The notes: generated by a model not told the origin, from the letters alone. A DNA stretch of 64,000 nt from Actinophytocola sp. (GCA_009377395.1 WHUB01000001.1:18602-82601), one strand, 5' to 3'. Positions 26,230 to 34,656 are shown, counted from the first letter of the stretch. Translations and numbers: made by a program.

Positions 26230-26266
26230 GAGAGCCCGGGTCGTATCGGGGGCGGCCCGGGCTCTC
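26230..26266 (+). terminator. GC-rich terminator hairpin
   Basis: An 11-base perfect stem GAGAGCCCGGG / CCCGGGCTCTC with a 15-base loop lies 16 bases after the permease stop, followed by GTTGT rather than a clean T-run. Confidence 0.7.
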
Positions 26267-26402
26267 GTTGTCGTCGGCAAGCGATCTTGGCCGTGACCAG
26301 ATAAGGTGGGAGCTTGTGAGAACTCTCACGAACAGCCGACAATTGACGTCCTGAGCTGCGAAAATGCGAAGAGTCCGTCAGGGAGACGCCTTGGAGGTGA
26401 CC

Positions 26403-27017
26403 ATGACGGCGACCAATACCGAGCAAGACAGCGATCGCGACGCCGCCGCTGATCGCAGTTCCGAATCGTCCGCCGCGCCCATCGCGCAGCGTGACCGGCT
26501 TCGAGTCGAACCAACTGCAGGTTTGCAGTGGTCGCAGGCGATCGAGCTACCCCACGCCGCGTCGGACGCCACCCGGCCCGCCGAGATCCGCAGGGCATAC
26601 ATCCACCGTGCGCCGGAAGCCCACGTGCTCGCGTTGTACCGCGAGGTGTGCGACGCCGACGCGCCCCGTCCGGACGTGCCCGCGCCGTGGTGGCTTCGCG
26701 CGCTCGCGCGGGGTGACATCGACTCGAGAGTGGCCGCGTTCCGCGTCGAGGACCGGATCGCGCTGCTGCTGCTGCCCCGTCCCGGCTGGGAGTTCGTGCC
26801 GTGGGCCGCCGACGGCGAGTCCGGCTATTGGGAGTTCATGCCGTCCGAGCGCGGACCGTCCGGTTACACCGTGCCGACCACGGTGCTCAACACCGACCGT
26901 CACTCCGGCTGGATCGACGTGCTGCCCGCGCACTCCGGCGCGACCCCCGAGCCGCTCGCCATCTCGGGGCTGGCCGGGCTGCGCTCCCGTCTCGGTGAGA
27001 TCGAGGCCATTCGCTGA
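26403..27017 (+). CDS. Conserved hypothetical actinobacterial protein
   Basis: The 204-residue product is not recognised. It starts with a polar, acidic, probably disordered segment (TEQDSDRDAAADRSSESS) and continues with a compact Trp-rich domain (LPRPGWEFVPWAADGESGYWEFM). No signal, membrane segment or catalytic motif is visible. GGAGGTG just upstream fixes the ATG at 26403 over an in-frame ATG 39 bases earlier. A near-palindrome GTGAGAACTCTCAC at 26316-26329 lies in the upstream gap. It is followed by trmB 41 bases later on the same strand, so co-transcription is possible. Confidence 0.65.
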   Translation: MTATNTEQDSDRDAAADRSSESSAAPIAQRDRLRVEPTAGLQWSQAIELPHAASDATRPAEIRRAYIHRAPEAHVLALYREVCDADAPRPDVPAPWWLRALARGDIDSRVAAFRVEDRIALLLLPRPGWEFVPWAADGESGYWEFMPSERGPSGYTVPTTVLNTDRHSGWIDVLPAHSGATPEPLAISGLAGLRSRLGEIEAIR

Positions 27018-27058
27018 CGCGGCACGCCACGGCGGCCGCGCGGCCGCTGGGTAAGGTC

Positions 27059-27781
27059 GTGCCGGTGAGCGGCCAGGAACGGACATCGGACGCGCCACGC
27101 CTGCGCAGCGTGGTCAGCTACGTCAAGCGCGGCGGACGGATGACCGTCGGCCAGCAGCGGGCGTGGCGCGAGCACTGGCCGAGGCTCGGCAAGACGGTGT
27201 CCGAGCTCGACGGCACGCTCGACTTCGACGGCTGGTTCGGCCGAAAGGCCCTGGTCGTGCTGGAGATCGGCTCCGGCATGGGCGAGACGACGTCGGAGCT
27301 CGCCAAGCGGGAACCCGAGGTCAACTACGTCGCCATCGAGGTCTACGACGCCGGTCTCGGCCAGCTCATGCTGCGCGCGGAGAAGCTGGGCGTCGACAAC
27401 CTGCGGCTGCTGCACGGCGACGCGGTGGTGCTGCTCACCGAGCACGTCGCCCCGGAGTCGCTCGACGTGGTGCGGGTCTTCTACCCGGATCCGTGGCCGA
27501 AGAAGCGCCACCACAAGCGCAGGCTGATCCAGCCCGAGTTCGTCCGGCTGGTCGCCTCGCGGCTCGGCGCGGGCGGCACGCTGCACCTGGCGACCGACTG
27601 GCAGCACTACGCCGAGCAGATGCGCGAGGTCGCAGGCGGCGAGCCGCTGCTGCGCAACGTCCACGCGGACGAGCCGGGCGGCTGGGCGCCGAGGCCGGAC
27701 TGGCGGCCGGTCACCAAGTTCGAATCCCGCGCCGAGCGGGAGGGCAGGGTCTCCCGCGATCTGATCTTCGAACGGGTCTGA
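27059..27781 (+). CDS. trmB: tRNA (guanine-N7-)-methyltransferase
   Basis: The 240-residue enzyme has the TrmB signature: SAM-binding EIGSGMGETT, the acidic IEVYDAGL, and FYPDPWPKKRHHKRRLIQPEF, which binds tRNA and catalyses the transfer. The C-terminal RPDWRPVTKFESRAEREGR is also conserved. It forms m7G46 in tRNA variable loops. The GTG at 27059 or another two codons later is the start. It sits between an unknown gene and an amidohydrolase with short gaps. Confidence 0.95.
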   Translation: MPVSGQERTSDAPRLRSVVSYVKRGGRMTVGQQRAWREHWPRLGKTVSELDGTLDFDGWFGRKALVVLEIGSGMGETTSELAKREPEVNYVAIEVYDAGLGQLMLRAEKLGVDNLRLLHGDAVVLLTEHVAPESLDVVRVFYPDPWPKKRHHKRRLIQPEFVRLVASRLGAGGTLHLATDWQHYAEQMREVAGGEPLLRNVHADEPGGWAPRPDWRPVTKFESRAEREGRVSRDLIFERV

Positions 27782-27800
27782 GTTCTGGCAGGATCGAGCC

Positions 27801-29117
27801 ATGCCGGTTCGACTGCACGCGCCCGCGTTGTTGCCCTGCGATCGTGACAGCGAGTGCACCGTCGTGCGCGATGCCGCCCTCGACATCGACGCGGCGGGCC
27901 GGATCGGCTACGCGGGGCCCCGGGCGGACGCGCCGTCGCCGAGCGGCGCCACGGTGATCGAACTGTCCGGCATCCTGCTGCCCGGCCTGATCAACGCGCA
28001 CGCGCACAGTCCGATGACGGTGCTGCGCGGCATGGGCGGCGACCTGCCGCTGCTGCGTTGGCTGCGCGAGGTCATCTGGCCCGCCGAGGCCCGTATGGGA
28101 CCGGCCGACATCCGCGCCGGCATGGTGCTCGGCTCCGTCGAGATGCTGCGGCACGGCGTCACGACCAGCGCCGAGATGTACTTCCAGGGCGAGCAGGTCG
28201 TCGACGCGGTGCTCGCGACGGGCGCGCGGATCGTCCTCGGCTGCCCGATCATCGACCTGCCCGGCATGGACTGGCGCGCCATGATCGCCGAGGTCGACCG
28301 CTGGATCGACGCCGACGGCGTCCGGTTCGGCCCGGGCGACCGGATCGAGATCGGCTACGGCCCGCACTCGGCGTACATGCTGCCGGAGGAGGCGTTGCGG
28401 CACACCGCCGAGTCCGCGGTCGAGCGCGGCGCGCTGATGCAGGTGCACGTCGCCGAGGCCCGCGACGAGGACGAGAACCAGCGACAGGGGCACGGCTCGG
28501 TGCCCAAGCTGCTCGCCGCGGCCGGCATGCTCGACGGCAGGGTGCTCGCCGCGCACTGCGTGCACATGTCCGATGAGGACATCGCGCTGTTCGCCGATCG
28601 CGGCGTCGGGATCGCGCACTGCCCCGGCTCCAACGCCAAGCTCGCCTCCGGCATCGCGCCGCTGACCAACCTGCGCGCGGCTGGCATCAACGTCGGCCTC
28701 GGCACCGACGGCCCGGCCAGCAACGACGACCTCGACCTGTGGCACGAGGTGCAGCTCGCCGCCATGCTGGCGCGACTGTCCACACGCGACTCGACGGCGC
28801 TGTCGGCCGACGAGGCGTTGCTGATGGCGACCCGGGGCGGTGCGGCGGCGCTCGGCAGGGACGACGTCAGGGTGCTCGAACCCGGCAGGTGGGCCGACCT
28901 GGTGCACGTCGACCTCGACGACCCCACCTTCGCCGGTGGCATCGACGTGCCCGACGAGCAACTGCTGGCGAACCTGGTGTGGGGCGCGGGGTCCCGGCGG
29001 GTGAGGGACGTGTGGGTCGCTGGCGATCAGGTCGTCGCGGCCGCCGAGCCGACCAAGGTAGACCGGGCGGAGGCGCAGGCCGTAGTCCGTTCGGCCGGAG
29101 CGCGGGTGCGGGTCTGA
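27801..29117 (+). CDS. Amidohydrolase, MTA/SAH deaminase or chlorohydrolase type
   Basis: The 438-residue TIM-barrel amidohydrolase shows the metal ligands of the cytosine deaminase-like subgroup: NAHAH, HVAE, HCVH and GTDGPASN. The substrate-loop motif GYGPHSAYM is also present. Members deaminate S-adenosylhomocysteine, methylthioadenosine or guanine-like substrates, and some dechlorinate triazines; sequence alone does not choose between them. It begins 19 bases after trmB, and GCAGGATCGAGCC upstream gives a modest ribosome site. A link to SAM turnover with trmB is attractive but is inference. Confidence 0.85.
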   Translation: MPVRLHAPALLPCDRDSECTVVRDAALDIDAAGRIGYAGPRADAPSPSGATVIELSGILLPGLINAHAHSPMTVLRGMGGDLPLLRWLREVIWPAEARMGPADIRAGMVLGSVEMLRHGVTTSAEMYFQGEQVVDAVLATGARIVLGCPIIDLPGMDWRAMIAEVDRWIDADGVRFGPGDRIEIGYGPHSAYMLPEEALRHTAESAVERGALMQVHVAEARDEDENQRQGHGSVPKLLAAAGMLDGRVLAAHCVHMSDEDIALFADRGVGIAHCPGSNAKLASGIAPLTNLRAAGINVGLGTDGPASNDDLDLWHEVQLAAMLARLSTRDSTALSADEALLMATRGGAAALGRDDVRVLEPGRWADLVHVDLDDPTFAGGIDVPDEQLLANLVWGAGSRRVRDVWVAGDQVVAAAEPTKVDRAEAQAVVRSAGARVRV

Positions 29118-29128
29118 CCAGCGGGATG

Positions 29129-29797
29129 TCAGCGGGGTCTGATGCTGACCTCGGTCACGTGCGCGTCGTCGCCCGCGGTCACGGCGGCGAGCACGGCGGC
29201 GGCGACCGACTCCGGCCGCAGGAAGTCCGCGCCCCGGTACTCCCTGCCCTCTCCGGCGACGATGCGCTGCTGCATCGGCGTGTCGGTGCGGCCGGGGTGC
29301 ACCGACGTCACCCGCAGCGACGGCTCCTCGCCGCGCAGCACGTCGCCGAACGCCCGCAGCGCGAACTTGCTCGCGGCGTACGGTCCCCAGCCGGGCCGCG
29401 CGTTGTGGCCGGCGCCGGAGTTGATCAGCACGACGTCGCCGGACGCGGCGCGCAACGCGGGCAGCAGCAGCCGGGTCAGCTCGACGACGGCGAGCACGTT
29501 GACGTCGAAGTTGCGCTGCCAGTCCGCCCTGCTCGCCCGCTCGACGGTGCCGAGCGGGGCGACTCCCGCCGAGTGCACCAGCACGTCCAGCGAGGAGATC
29601 CCCGCGACGGCCTCGGCGACCGCGTCCGGGTCGGTCAGCTCGGCCACCAGCGGTTCGGCGTCCGGCAGCTCGTCCGCGAGCGCGGTGAGGGCGTCGGCGT
29701 CGCGGCCGCCGAGCAGCAGCCGGTGGCTCGGCGCGAGGGCGCGCGCGATGGCGGCGCCGATGCCCTTGGACGCGCCCGTGATCAGTGCGAGTGGCAT
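29129..29797 (-). CDS. Short-chain dehydrogenase/reductase
   Basis: The 222-residue SDR has the cofactor motif TGASKGIG, a HSAG variant of the NAG motif, the catalytic Ser region (LINSGAG) and YAASKFALR with the Tyr/Lys pair. It is slightly short for a classical SDR and ends HVTEVSIRPR. Arg and Asp residues after the glycine motif (GGRDAD) suggest NADP(H) preference. The substrate is unknown. It is convergent with the amidohydrolase and divergent from a small membrane protein gene. Confidence 0.87.
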   Translation of the reverse strand: MPLALITGASKGIGAAIARALAPSHRLLLGGRDADALTALADELPDAEPLVAELTDPDAVAEAVAGISSLDVLVHSAGVAPLGTVERASRADWQRNFDVNVLAVVELTRLLLPALRAASGDVVLINSGAGHNARPGWGPYAASKFALRAFGDVLRGEEPSLRVTSVHPGRTDTPMQQRIVAGEGREYRGADFLRPESVAAAVLAAVTAGDDAHVTEVSIRPR

Positions 29798-29863
29798 GTG
29801 TCCCAGTGTGATGGCTCATTCCGGTGCGGCCGGTCCGGGTGGCAGGCGTTAGAGTTACGAGCC

Positions 29864-29962
29864 GTGGAGATAGTGTTTACGACCCTGCTCGTGCTCGCCA
29901 TCGTGGCCGTGACCTGGTTCGCGGCCTACGTCGTCTACCGGCTGTACGCCGACCAGGGCTGA
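29864..29962 (+). CDS. Small single-pass membrane protein (32 residues)
   Basis: GTG-started frame of 32 codons: MEIVFTTLLVLAIVAVTWFA, then AYVVYRLYADQG. One transmembrane helix spans residues 3-25 with a short basic/acidic tail. Its TGA overlaps the ATG of the nitrobindin-like gene by one base (TGATG), so translation is probably coupled. No clear ribosome site precedes it, and the function is unknown. Coupling and the uniform hydrophobic segment argue that it is real despite its size. Confidence 0.6.
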   Translation: MEIVFTTLLVLAIVAVTWFAAYVVYRLYADQG

Positions 29963-30588
29963 TGACCGAAAGCGGCAACGAGGCGGTCGAGTCTGCCGCG
30001 CAGCGCGCCGAGCACACCCGCGATCGCAACATCCGGCCGTCGCCCGACCTGCCGGAGCTGCCGATCCCCGGCGACACCGCCAACCTGCGGGAAGGCGCCG
30101 AGCTGAACGACGCCTGCCTCGCGCTGCTGCCGCTGGTCGGCGTCTGGCGCGGCGAGGGCCAGGTCGACTACCCGACCATCGACGGCCCGGTGCGCTACGC
30201 GCAGGAGCTCACCATCGCCCACGACGGCAGGCCGTTCCTGTTTCACCAGGCGCGCTCCTGGCTGCTCGACGAGAACGGCGATGTGATCAGGCAGGCCGCC
30301 CGCGAGGTCGGCTGGTGGCGCCCGCAGCAGGACGACACGATCGAGCTGCTGCTCGCCCACAACACCGGCATCCTCGAAGTCTTCTACGGCAAGCCCCGCA
30401 GCCAGACGTCCTGGGAGCTGTCCACCGACGCCGTGGTGCGCAGCACCAGCGCCAAGGACGTCACCGGCGCGAAGCGGCTCTACGGCATCATCGCGGACGG
30501 CGACCTCGGCTACGTCGAGGAGCGCGCCATGGTCGGCCAGCCGCTCCAGCCACACACCTCCGCGCAGCTCACGCGCGTGGCGGGGTAA
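29962..30588 (+). CDS. Nitrobindin-like / FABP-family beta-barrel protein
   Basis: The 208-residue protein has a polar N-terminal tail, then the nitrobindin barrel starting LVGVWRGEGQVDYPTI, close to the family motif GxWxGxGxGxYP but with Val at one glycine. It ends VGQPLQPHTSAQLTR, where a His corresponds roughly to the heme-ligand region. Nitrobindins bind ferric heme and isomerise peroxynitrite; several actinobacterial relatives lack the ligand, so heme binding is not certain. It resembles Rv0813c, and like that gene it lies beside the aminodeoxychorismate lyase gene. The stop abuts a MITE-like element. Confidence 0.8.
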   Translation: MTESGNEAVESAAQRAEHTRDRNIRPSPDLPELPIPGDTANLREGAELNDACLALLPLVGVWRGEGQVDYPTIDGPVRYAQELTIAHDGRPFLFHQARSWLLDENGDVIRQAAREVGWWRPQQDDTIELLLAHNTGILEVFYGKPRSQTSWELSTDAVVRSTSAKDVTGAKRLYGIIADGDLGYVEERAMVGQPLQPHTSAQLTRVAG

Positions 30589-30670
30589 GGGCGTGTCCCG
30601 CGGATCCGTGGTCGCGGTCTCGGCGCTCTGGATCACCGATCCCATCGACCGAGATCCACGGGACACGCCC
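30589..30670. mobile_element. MITE-like element, short form (82 bp)
   Basis: Ends are inverted repeats: GGGCGTGTCCCGCGGATC at the left against GATCCACGGGACACGCCC at the right. Internal sequence (GTGGTCGCGGTCTCGGCG and GGATCACCGATCCCATCG) recurs in the 162-bp element at 54908. It exactly fills the gap between two convergent genes; the last base contributes to the stop codon of pabC. It has no coding capacity. Confidence 0.7.
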
Positions 30671-31515
30671 TATACGCGGTACTCCGTCTCGTAGGCGGCG
30701 ACCAGCTCGGCGTGCAGCTCTCGCGCGTCGGACAGCCGCTCGCCGTCCAGCGTGTGCACCCGGGTGATCTCGCGGATCGACGAGGTCAGCAACAACGCGT
30801 CCGCCGTGCGCAGGTCGTCAACACGGAGCGGCTCGACCTTGGTGTGCCAGCCGGCGCGCTGCGCGGCGCGGAACAGCGCGGCCTGCGACGTCCCCGGCAG
30901 GATGCCGATGGTCGGCGGCGGCGTGTAGAGGGTCCGGTCGCGCACGACGACCACGGTCGACGTCGGCCCCTCGAGCACCGCGCCGTCGGCGGCGAGGAAG
31001 ATCGCGTCGTCGGCGCCCCGCCGGTTGGCCTCCCTGATCGCGGCCATGTTCACCGCGTACGACAGCGACTTCGCGCCGAGCAGCAGCCAGGGGGCGCGCT
31101 CCGCCAGCCCGTCGTCGAACCCCCGGTCCAGCGTCACGGCCGCGATGCCGGTGACGCGCGCCTGCTTGATCTTGTCGTCGACGTCCATGCCGAGCGCGAA
31201 CGCCAGCGGCTCGCCGTCCGGCTCCGAGCCGCGGGTGCGCACCAGCTTGAGCACCATCTCGCGGTCGTCCGGCCAGCGCGCCAGCACCTCGTCGACGGTG
31301 CGCCGCCACCGTTCGACGTCCTGTTCCGGCAGGTCGAGCATCGCGGCGGAGCGTCGCAGCCGGTCGAGGTGAGGCCCCAGCTCGCGCGGCAGGCCGTCCC
31401 GGACGAGCACCGTCTCGAACACGCCGTCGCCGCGCATCAGGCCGGGGTCGTCGACCCGGACCTGCGGGATGTCCGGGTCCGCGACGGCTCCATCCAGGAA
31501 TACGAGAACGCGCAT
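30670..31515 (-). CDS. pabC: Aminodeoxychorismate lyase (class IV aminotransferase fold)
   Basis: The 281-residue PLP enzyme has the fold-type IV pattern: GDGVFETVLV, the PLP lysine K149 in LLGAKSLSYAVN and the glutamate E182 in AVLEGPTSTVVVV, then ILPGTSQAALF. Aminodeoxychorismate lyase releases pyruvate to form 4-aminobenzoate for folate. A D-amino acid or branched-chain aminotransferase is possible by fold. Its place between the nitrobindin-like gene and the YgfZ folate-binding gene matches the Rv0812 neighbourhood. It is divergent from ygfZ with a 47-base gap. Confidence 0.85.
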   Translation of the reverse strand: MRVLVFLDGAVADPDIPQVRVDDPGLMRGDGVFETVLVRDGLPRELGPHLDRLRRSAAMLDLPEQDVERWRRTVDEVLARWPDDREMVLKLVRTRGSEPDGEPLAFALGMDVDDKIKQARVTGIAAVTLDRGFDDGLAERAPWLLLGAKSLSYAVNMAAIREANRRGADDAIFLAADGAVLEGPTSTVVVVRDRTLYTPPPTIGILPGTSQAALFRAAQRAGWHTKVEPLRVDDLRTADALLLTSSIREITRVHTLDGERLSDARELHAELVAAYETEYRV

Positions 31516-31562
31516 AATGGTCAGGGTAGCTAGACACCGGGGAACAACAGTCAGGAGCTATC

Positions 31563-32702
31563 GTGCCGTCTCCCGTCCTCGCGCGGCAGGGAGCTGTCGC
31601 CGCGCCCGATGGACATCCCGAAGCGGGTGTGCCGTGGCATTTCGGTGACCCGTTCGCCGAACAGCGCGCCGCCGTGCGCTCGGCCGCCGTCATCGACAGA
31701 TCGCACCGCCAGGTGCTCGCCGTGACCGGTGCCGACCGGCTGTCGTGGCTGCACCTGGTCATCTCGCAGCACGTCACCGAGCTGACCGAGGGCCACGGCA
31801 CCGAGGCGCTGATCCTGGACAGCCACGGCAGGGTGGAGTCGCACCTGGTCCTCGCCCACACCGTGATCGACGGCGAGCCGACCGTGCTGCTCGACACCGA
31901 GGCGGGTGCCGAGATCACCAGCGCGTTGCCCAAGGCGGGCAAGCAGTCGCTGCTCGGGTACCTGGACGCGATGCGGTTCTGGTCCGATGTCGCGGTTGCC
32001 GACGTGACCGACGACTGGGCGCTGCTGACGCTGCTCGGCCCGCATGCCGACGTGGTGCTCGACGGGCTCGGCCTCGATGTCGATCTCGACTCGGCGCGCT
32101 ACGCCGTGGCATCGGGAGCCGGGATCGTCGCGCGCCGGATGCCGTGCCCGGCGCCCGGCGGCATCGACCTCTTCGTGCCGCGCGCCGAGCTGGCCGAATG
32201 GTGGCAGCGGCTGGTGGCCGCCGGTGCCCGCGAGGCAGGCAGCTGGGCGTTCGACGCGCTGCGGGTCGAGTCGATGCGGCCGCGCCGGGGCATCGACACC
32301 GACGAGCGGACCATCCCGCACGAGGTGGGCTGGATCGGCAGGGCCGCGCACGTCGCGAAGGGCTGCTACCGGGGCCAGGAGACGGTGTCGAAGGTGTTCA
32401 ACGTCGGCAGGCCGCCGCGCAACATGCTGCTGCTGCACCTCGACGGCTCGCAGGAGATCTACCCGGAGACCGGCGACCCGGTGCGTCACGGCGACCGCGT
32501 CGTCGGCAGGGTCGGCACCGTGGTGCAGCACCACGAGCTCGGGCCGATCGCGCTCGCGTTGATCAAGCGATCGGTGCCGATGGACGCCGAGCTGGTCGCC
32601 GGAGAGGAGGACCGGGCGGCGCTGGCCGCGATCGACCCGGACTCGGTCCCGGATGAGGGACCGGCGCCCGGCAGGGACGCGGTGCAGCGGCTGCGGGGCT
32701 GA
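31563..32702 (+). CDS. ygfZ: Folate-binding protein YgfZ (GcvT-like)
   Basis: The 379-residue protein has the GcvT-like folate-binding fold and the diagnostic KGCYRGQE motif with its conserved cysteine (GRAAHVAKGCYRGQETVSKV). Further conserved parts are RVESMRPRRGIDTDERTIPHE and the C-terminal barrel. YgfZ supports iron-sulfur cluster enzymes in a tetrahydrofolate-dependent way. GTG at 31563 follows AGGAGCTATC. It corresponds to Rv0811c beside the aminodeoxychorismate lyase gene, linking folate synthesis and use. Confidence 0.92.
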   Translation: MPSPVLARQGAVAAPDGHPEAGVPWHFGDPFAEQRAAVRSAAVIDRSHRQVLAVTGADRLSWLHLVISQHVTELTEGHGTEALILDSHGRVESHLVLAHTVIDGEPTVLLDTEAGAEITSALPKAGKQSLLGYLDAMRFWSDVAVADVTDDWALLTLLGPHADVVLDGLGLDVDLDSARYAVASGAGIVARRMPCPAPGGIDLFVPRAELAEWWQRLVAAGAREAGSWAFDALRVESMRPRRGIDTDERTIPHEVGWIGRAAHVAKGCYRGQETVSKVFNVGRPPRNMLLLHLDGSQEIYPETGDPVRHGDRVVGRVGTVVQHHELGPIALALIKRSVPMDAELVAGEEDRAALAAIDPDSVPDEGPAPGRDAVQRLRG

Positions 32703-32763
32703 GTGCCCGGCATCACACTGATCGACATGATCGACACCGCCATCCGCGTGATAATGCGGCCGG

Positions 32764-33357
32764 GTGCTTGGCTTTGGCGATTACCTAGCGCACCATGTCG
32801 GCGTGATTGAAGTCCGTCCCGGCGGCAGGCGCCGCATCGATCGAGTGCTCGCCGCCGACTACGTCCGCGATCTTGAGCGACTGACCCTCGCCGAGTTGCG
32901 GGCGCGTCGTGACGAGGCGGCGCAGGAGGAGACGGACCTGTCGTATCTGCGGCGGCTGCTGCACGCGCGGATCGACATCGTGCGCGCCGAGCAGCGCAGG
33001 CGCAGCACCGGCGGATCGTCCGACGTCGTCGAGCAACTCGCCGAGATCCTCGCCGACGACGCGGTGGGCACGGCTGGCAGGCATCAGTCGCTCGAACCGT
33101 CCCGGGTCGGGCACCGCAGGCGGCTCGGTGAGTCGTTGGTCGCAGACGCCGGGCTGTCCGACGTCGCCTCGCTGGCCGACGATGCGCTCGAGCGCAGCCT
33201 CGCCACCTTTGCCGAGGAGGAGACGTCGGTGTCCGGCAGGCGGCGCGAGGTGCAGCACGTCGTCGACACGCTGAACTCCGAGATCGCGGGCCGCTACGCG
33301 CACGGCACCGCGTCGGTCGACGACCTGCTCGCCGCTGAGCGCGACACCCTCAGTTGA
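32764..33357 (+). CDS. rsiG: RsiG-type c-di-GMP-binding anti-sigma protein
   Basis: The 197-residue helical protein begins its conserved part at GGRRRIDRVLAADYVRDLE and carries two copies of the E-x3-S-x2-R-x3-Q-x3-D c-di-GMP motif of Streptomyces RsiG. Copy 1 is E56, S60, R63, H67, D71, so the Gln is replaced by His; copy 2 is exact (E153, S157, R160, Q164, D168). RsiG with c-di-GMP sequesters the sporulation sigma factor WhiG. No whiG lies in the window. GTG 32764 follows a TGATAAT -10-like box by eight bases, suggesting a leaderless message; GTG 32803 is the alternative. The end overlaps the convergent gene by eight bases. Confidence 0.85.
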   Translation: MLGFGDYLAHHVGVIEVRPGGRRRIDRVLAADYVRDLERLTLAELRARRDEAAQEETDLSYLRRLLHARIDIVRAEQRRRSTGGSSDVVEQLAEILADDAVGTAGRHQSLEPSRVGHRRRLGESLVADAGLSDVASLADDALERSLATFAEEETSVSGRRREVQHVVDTLNSEIAGRYAHGTASVDDLLAAERDTLS

Positions 33358-34255
33358 AGCGCTCCCGCGCGGCCATCTCGCCCCAGTAGTCGCGCAGCCC
33401 GGTGAACAGGTCGGTGAGCTCCTCGACGTCGCCGGACTCCAGCGCTTCGAGGATGCTGTGGACCTCCTCGGCCGAGGTGTCCGACTCGAGCAGTGGATCG
33501 GCGATGAGCTGCACGAGCCCGCCGTAGTCGAGCTCGACGGCGGAGTTCGCGTCGAACGCGGCAAGCCAGCGGTCGGTGTCGACAAGCACCTTTGTCGGCC
33601 CCTGGTCGCCCAGCACCCTCTCGGCCAGCTCGCGCGCCTTGGCGACCCTGCGGCGCGCGTCGCCCATCGCCACCCGCCACGACAACTCCCGCTCCGGGTC
33701 GTCCATGCCGGTGCCGAGCTTGAGGGTGCGCTGCTCTGGGTCGACGAGGGTGAACCACGGCAGCGGAATCGTCCACGTCACCGAGAGCACGTGCAGCGCG
33801 GCGGAGTGCACCTGGCCGAGCGCCGCGGCAGCGTGGGAACGCATCGATTCGAGGTTCGTCTCGCCTGCGTCGAGCACCGCGGCCCGCACCGCGGGGTGGC
33901 TGTCGTCGAGGAACGACGTCAGCGCGGCCGCCGAGCGTGGGCGGAGCTCGAGCGGGCAAACCAGCGGGCCGGGGCCGACGGTCACGCCCTCGGTGGTCGG
34001 CACATCCTCCGGTCGCAGCACCAGGACATCGGTGATGCCGCTCGGCGACGGCCTGCCATCGGCCAGCTCGGCGGGGAGTAGCCGGGACGGTTTGGCGAGC
34101 TGTGACTTGAGCCACATGTACTCTTCGTATGCGATCGAGTCCGCCCTCGTCATCGTCGCGTGTTCGACCGCAGCGGCAAGCCGTTCGTCCGGTGGATCGC
34201 CGAAGGCCGACAGTGGCTCGTAGACGCGGAGGAAGGCGCTGAACGGGCGGGGCAC
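33350..34255 (-). CDS. Conserved hypothetical protein
   Basis: The 301-residue product from GTG 34255 begins PRPFSAFLRVYEPLSAFGDP and is predicted soluble and mostly helical. Conserved-looking stretches are SIAYEEYMWLKSQLAKP, VTWTIPLPWFTLVDPEQR and LVDTDRWLAAFDANSAVELDYGG. I do not recognise a domain. It resembles uncharacterised actinobacterial proteins found near RsiG-like genes, but that is a weak memory-based remark. In-frame ATGs upstream would extend into low-quality sequence, so the GTG was preferred. It is convergent with the RsiG gene and divergent from the DUF3073 gene. Confidence 0.65.
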   Translation of the reverse strand: MPRPFSAFLRVYEPLSAFGDPPDERLAAAVEHATMTRADSIAYEEYMWLKSQLAKPSRLLPAELADGRPSPSGITDVLVLRPEDVPTTEGVTVGPGPLVCPLELRPRSAAALTSFLDDSHPAVRAAVLDAGETNLESMRSHAAAALGQVHSAALHVLSVTWTIPLPWFTLVDPEQRTLKLGTGMDDPERELSWRVAMGDARRRVAKARELAERVLGDQGPTKVLVDTDRWLAAFDANSAVELDYGGLVQLIADPLLESDTSAEEVHSILEALESGDVEELTDLFTGLRDYWGEMAARERFN

Positions 34256-34461
34256 AGACGAATCGTGACACGGAGTGTGGCGGCTTCGCTGCCCCGGGAG
34301 GCCAAAGGTGGCAATTTCGCGATGTGTGGTGGCTTCCACGCCATGCCGCGTCGCATCCGCGAGGCAAGACACGGTACGGTAGAGGGCAGGAAATAGTTGT
34401 CGAGTAGATGCGGGGCTGCCGTTCCCCCGGCTGCCCCGCCCCTGTGTGAGGGGGTCGAGCC

Positions 34462-34644
34462 ATGGGGCGCGGCCGAGCGAAGGCCAAGCAGGCGAAGGTG
34501 GCCCGGGAGCTCAAGTACAGCACTCCCCCCACAGACCTAGACGCCTTGCAGCGCGAACTGGCAGGCAAATCGCCTGACAAAGGGCAGGACGAGGACAGGT
34601 ACTCCGACCCGTACGACGACTACGACGACGAGTACCGCCGCTGA
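34462..34644 (+). CDS. DUF3073 small basic-acidic protein
   Basis: The 60-residue protein starts MGRGRAKAKQAKVARELKYS and ends in an Asp/Tyr-rich tail (DPYDDYDDEYRR). This matches DUF3073, a small actinobacterial family exemplified by Rv0810c, which also lies near purM/purF. The basic head suggests nucleic-acid or ribosome contact; the function is unknown. The upstream 90 bases hold a GC hairpin and a purine-rich site. A hairpin follows at 34657-34701. Confidence 0.88.
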   Translation: MGRGRAKAKQAKVARELKYSTPPTDLDALQRELAGKSPDKGQDEDRYSDPYDDYDDEYRR

Positions 34645-34656
34645 GTGCACCCACAG

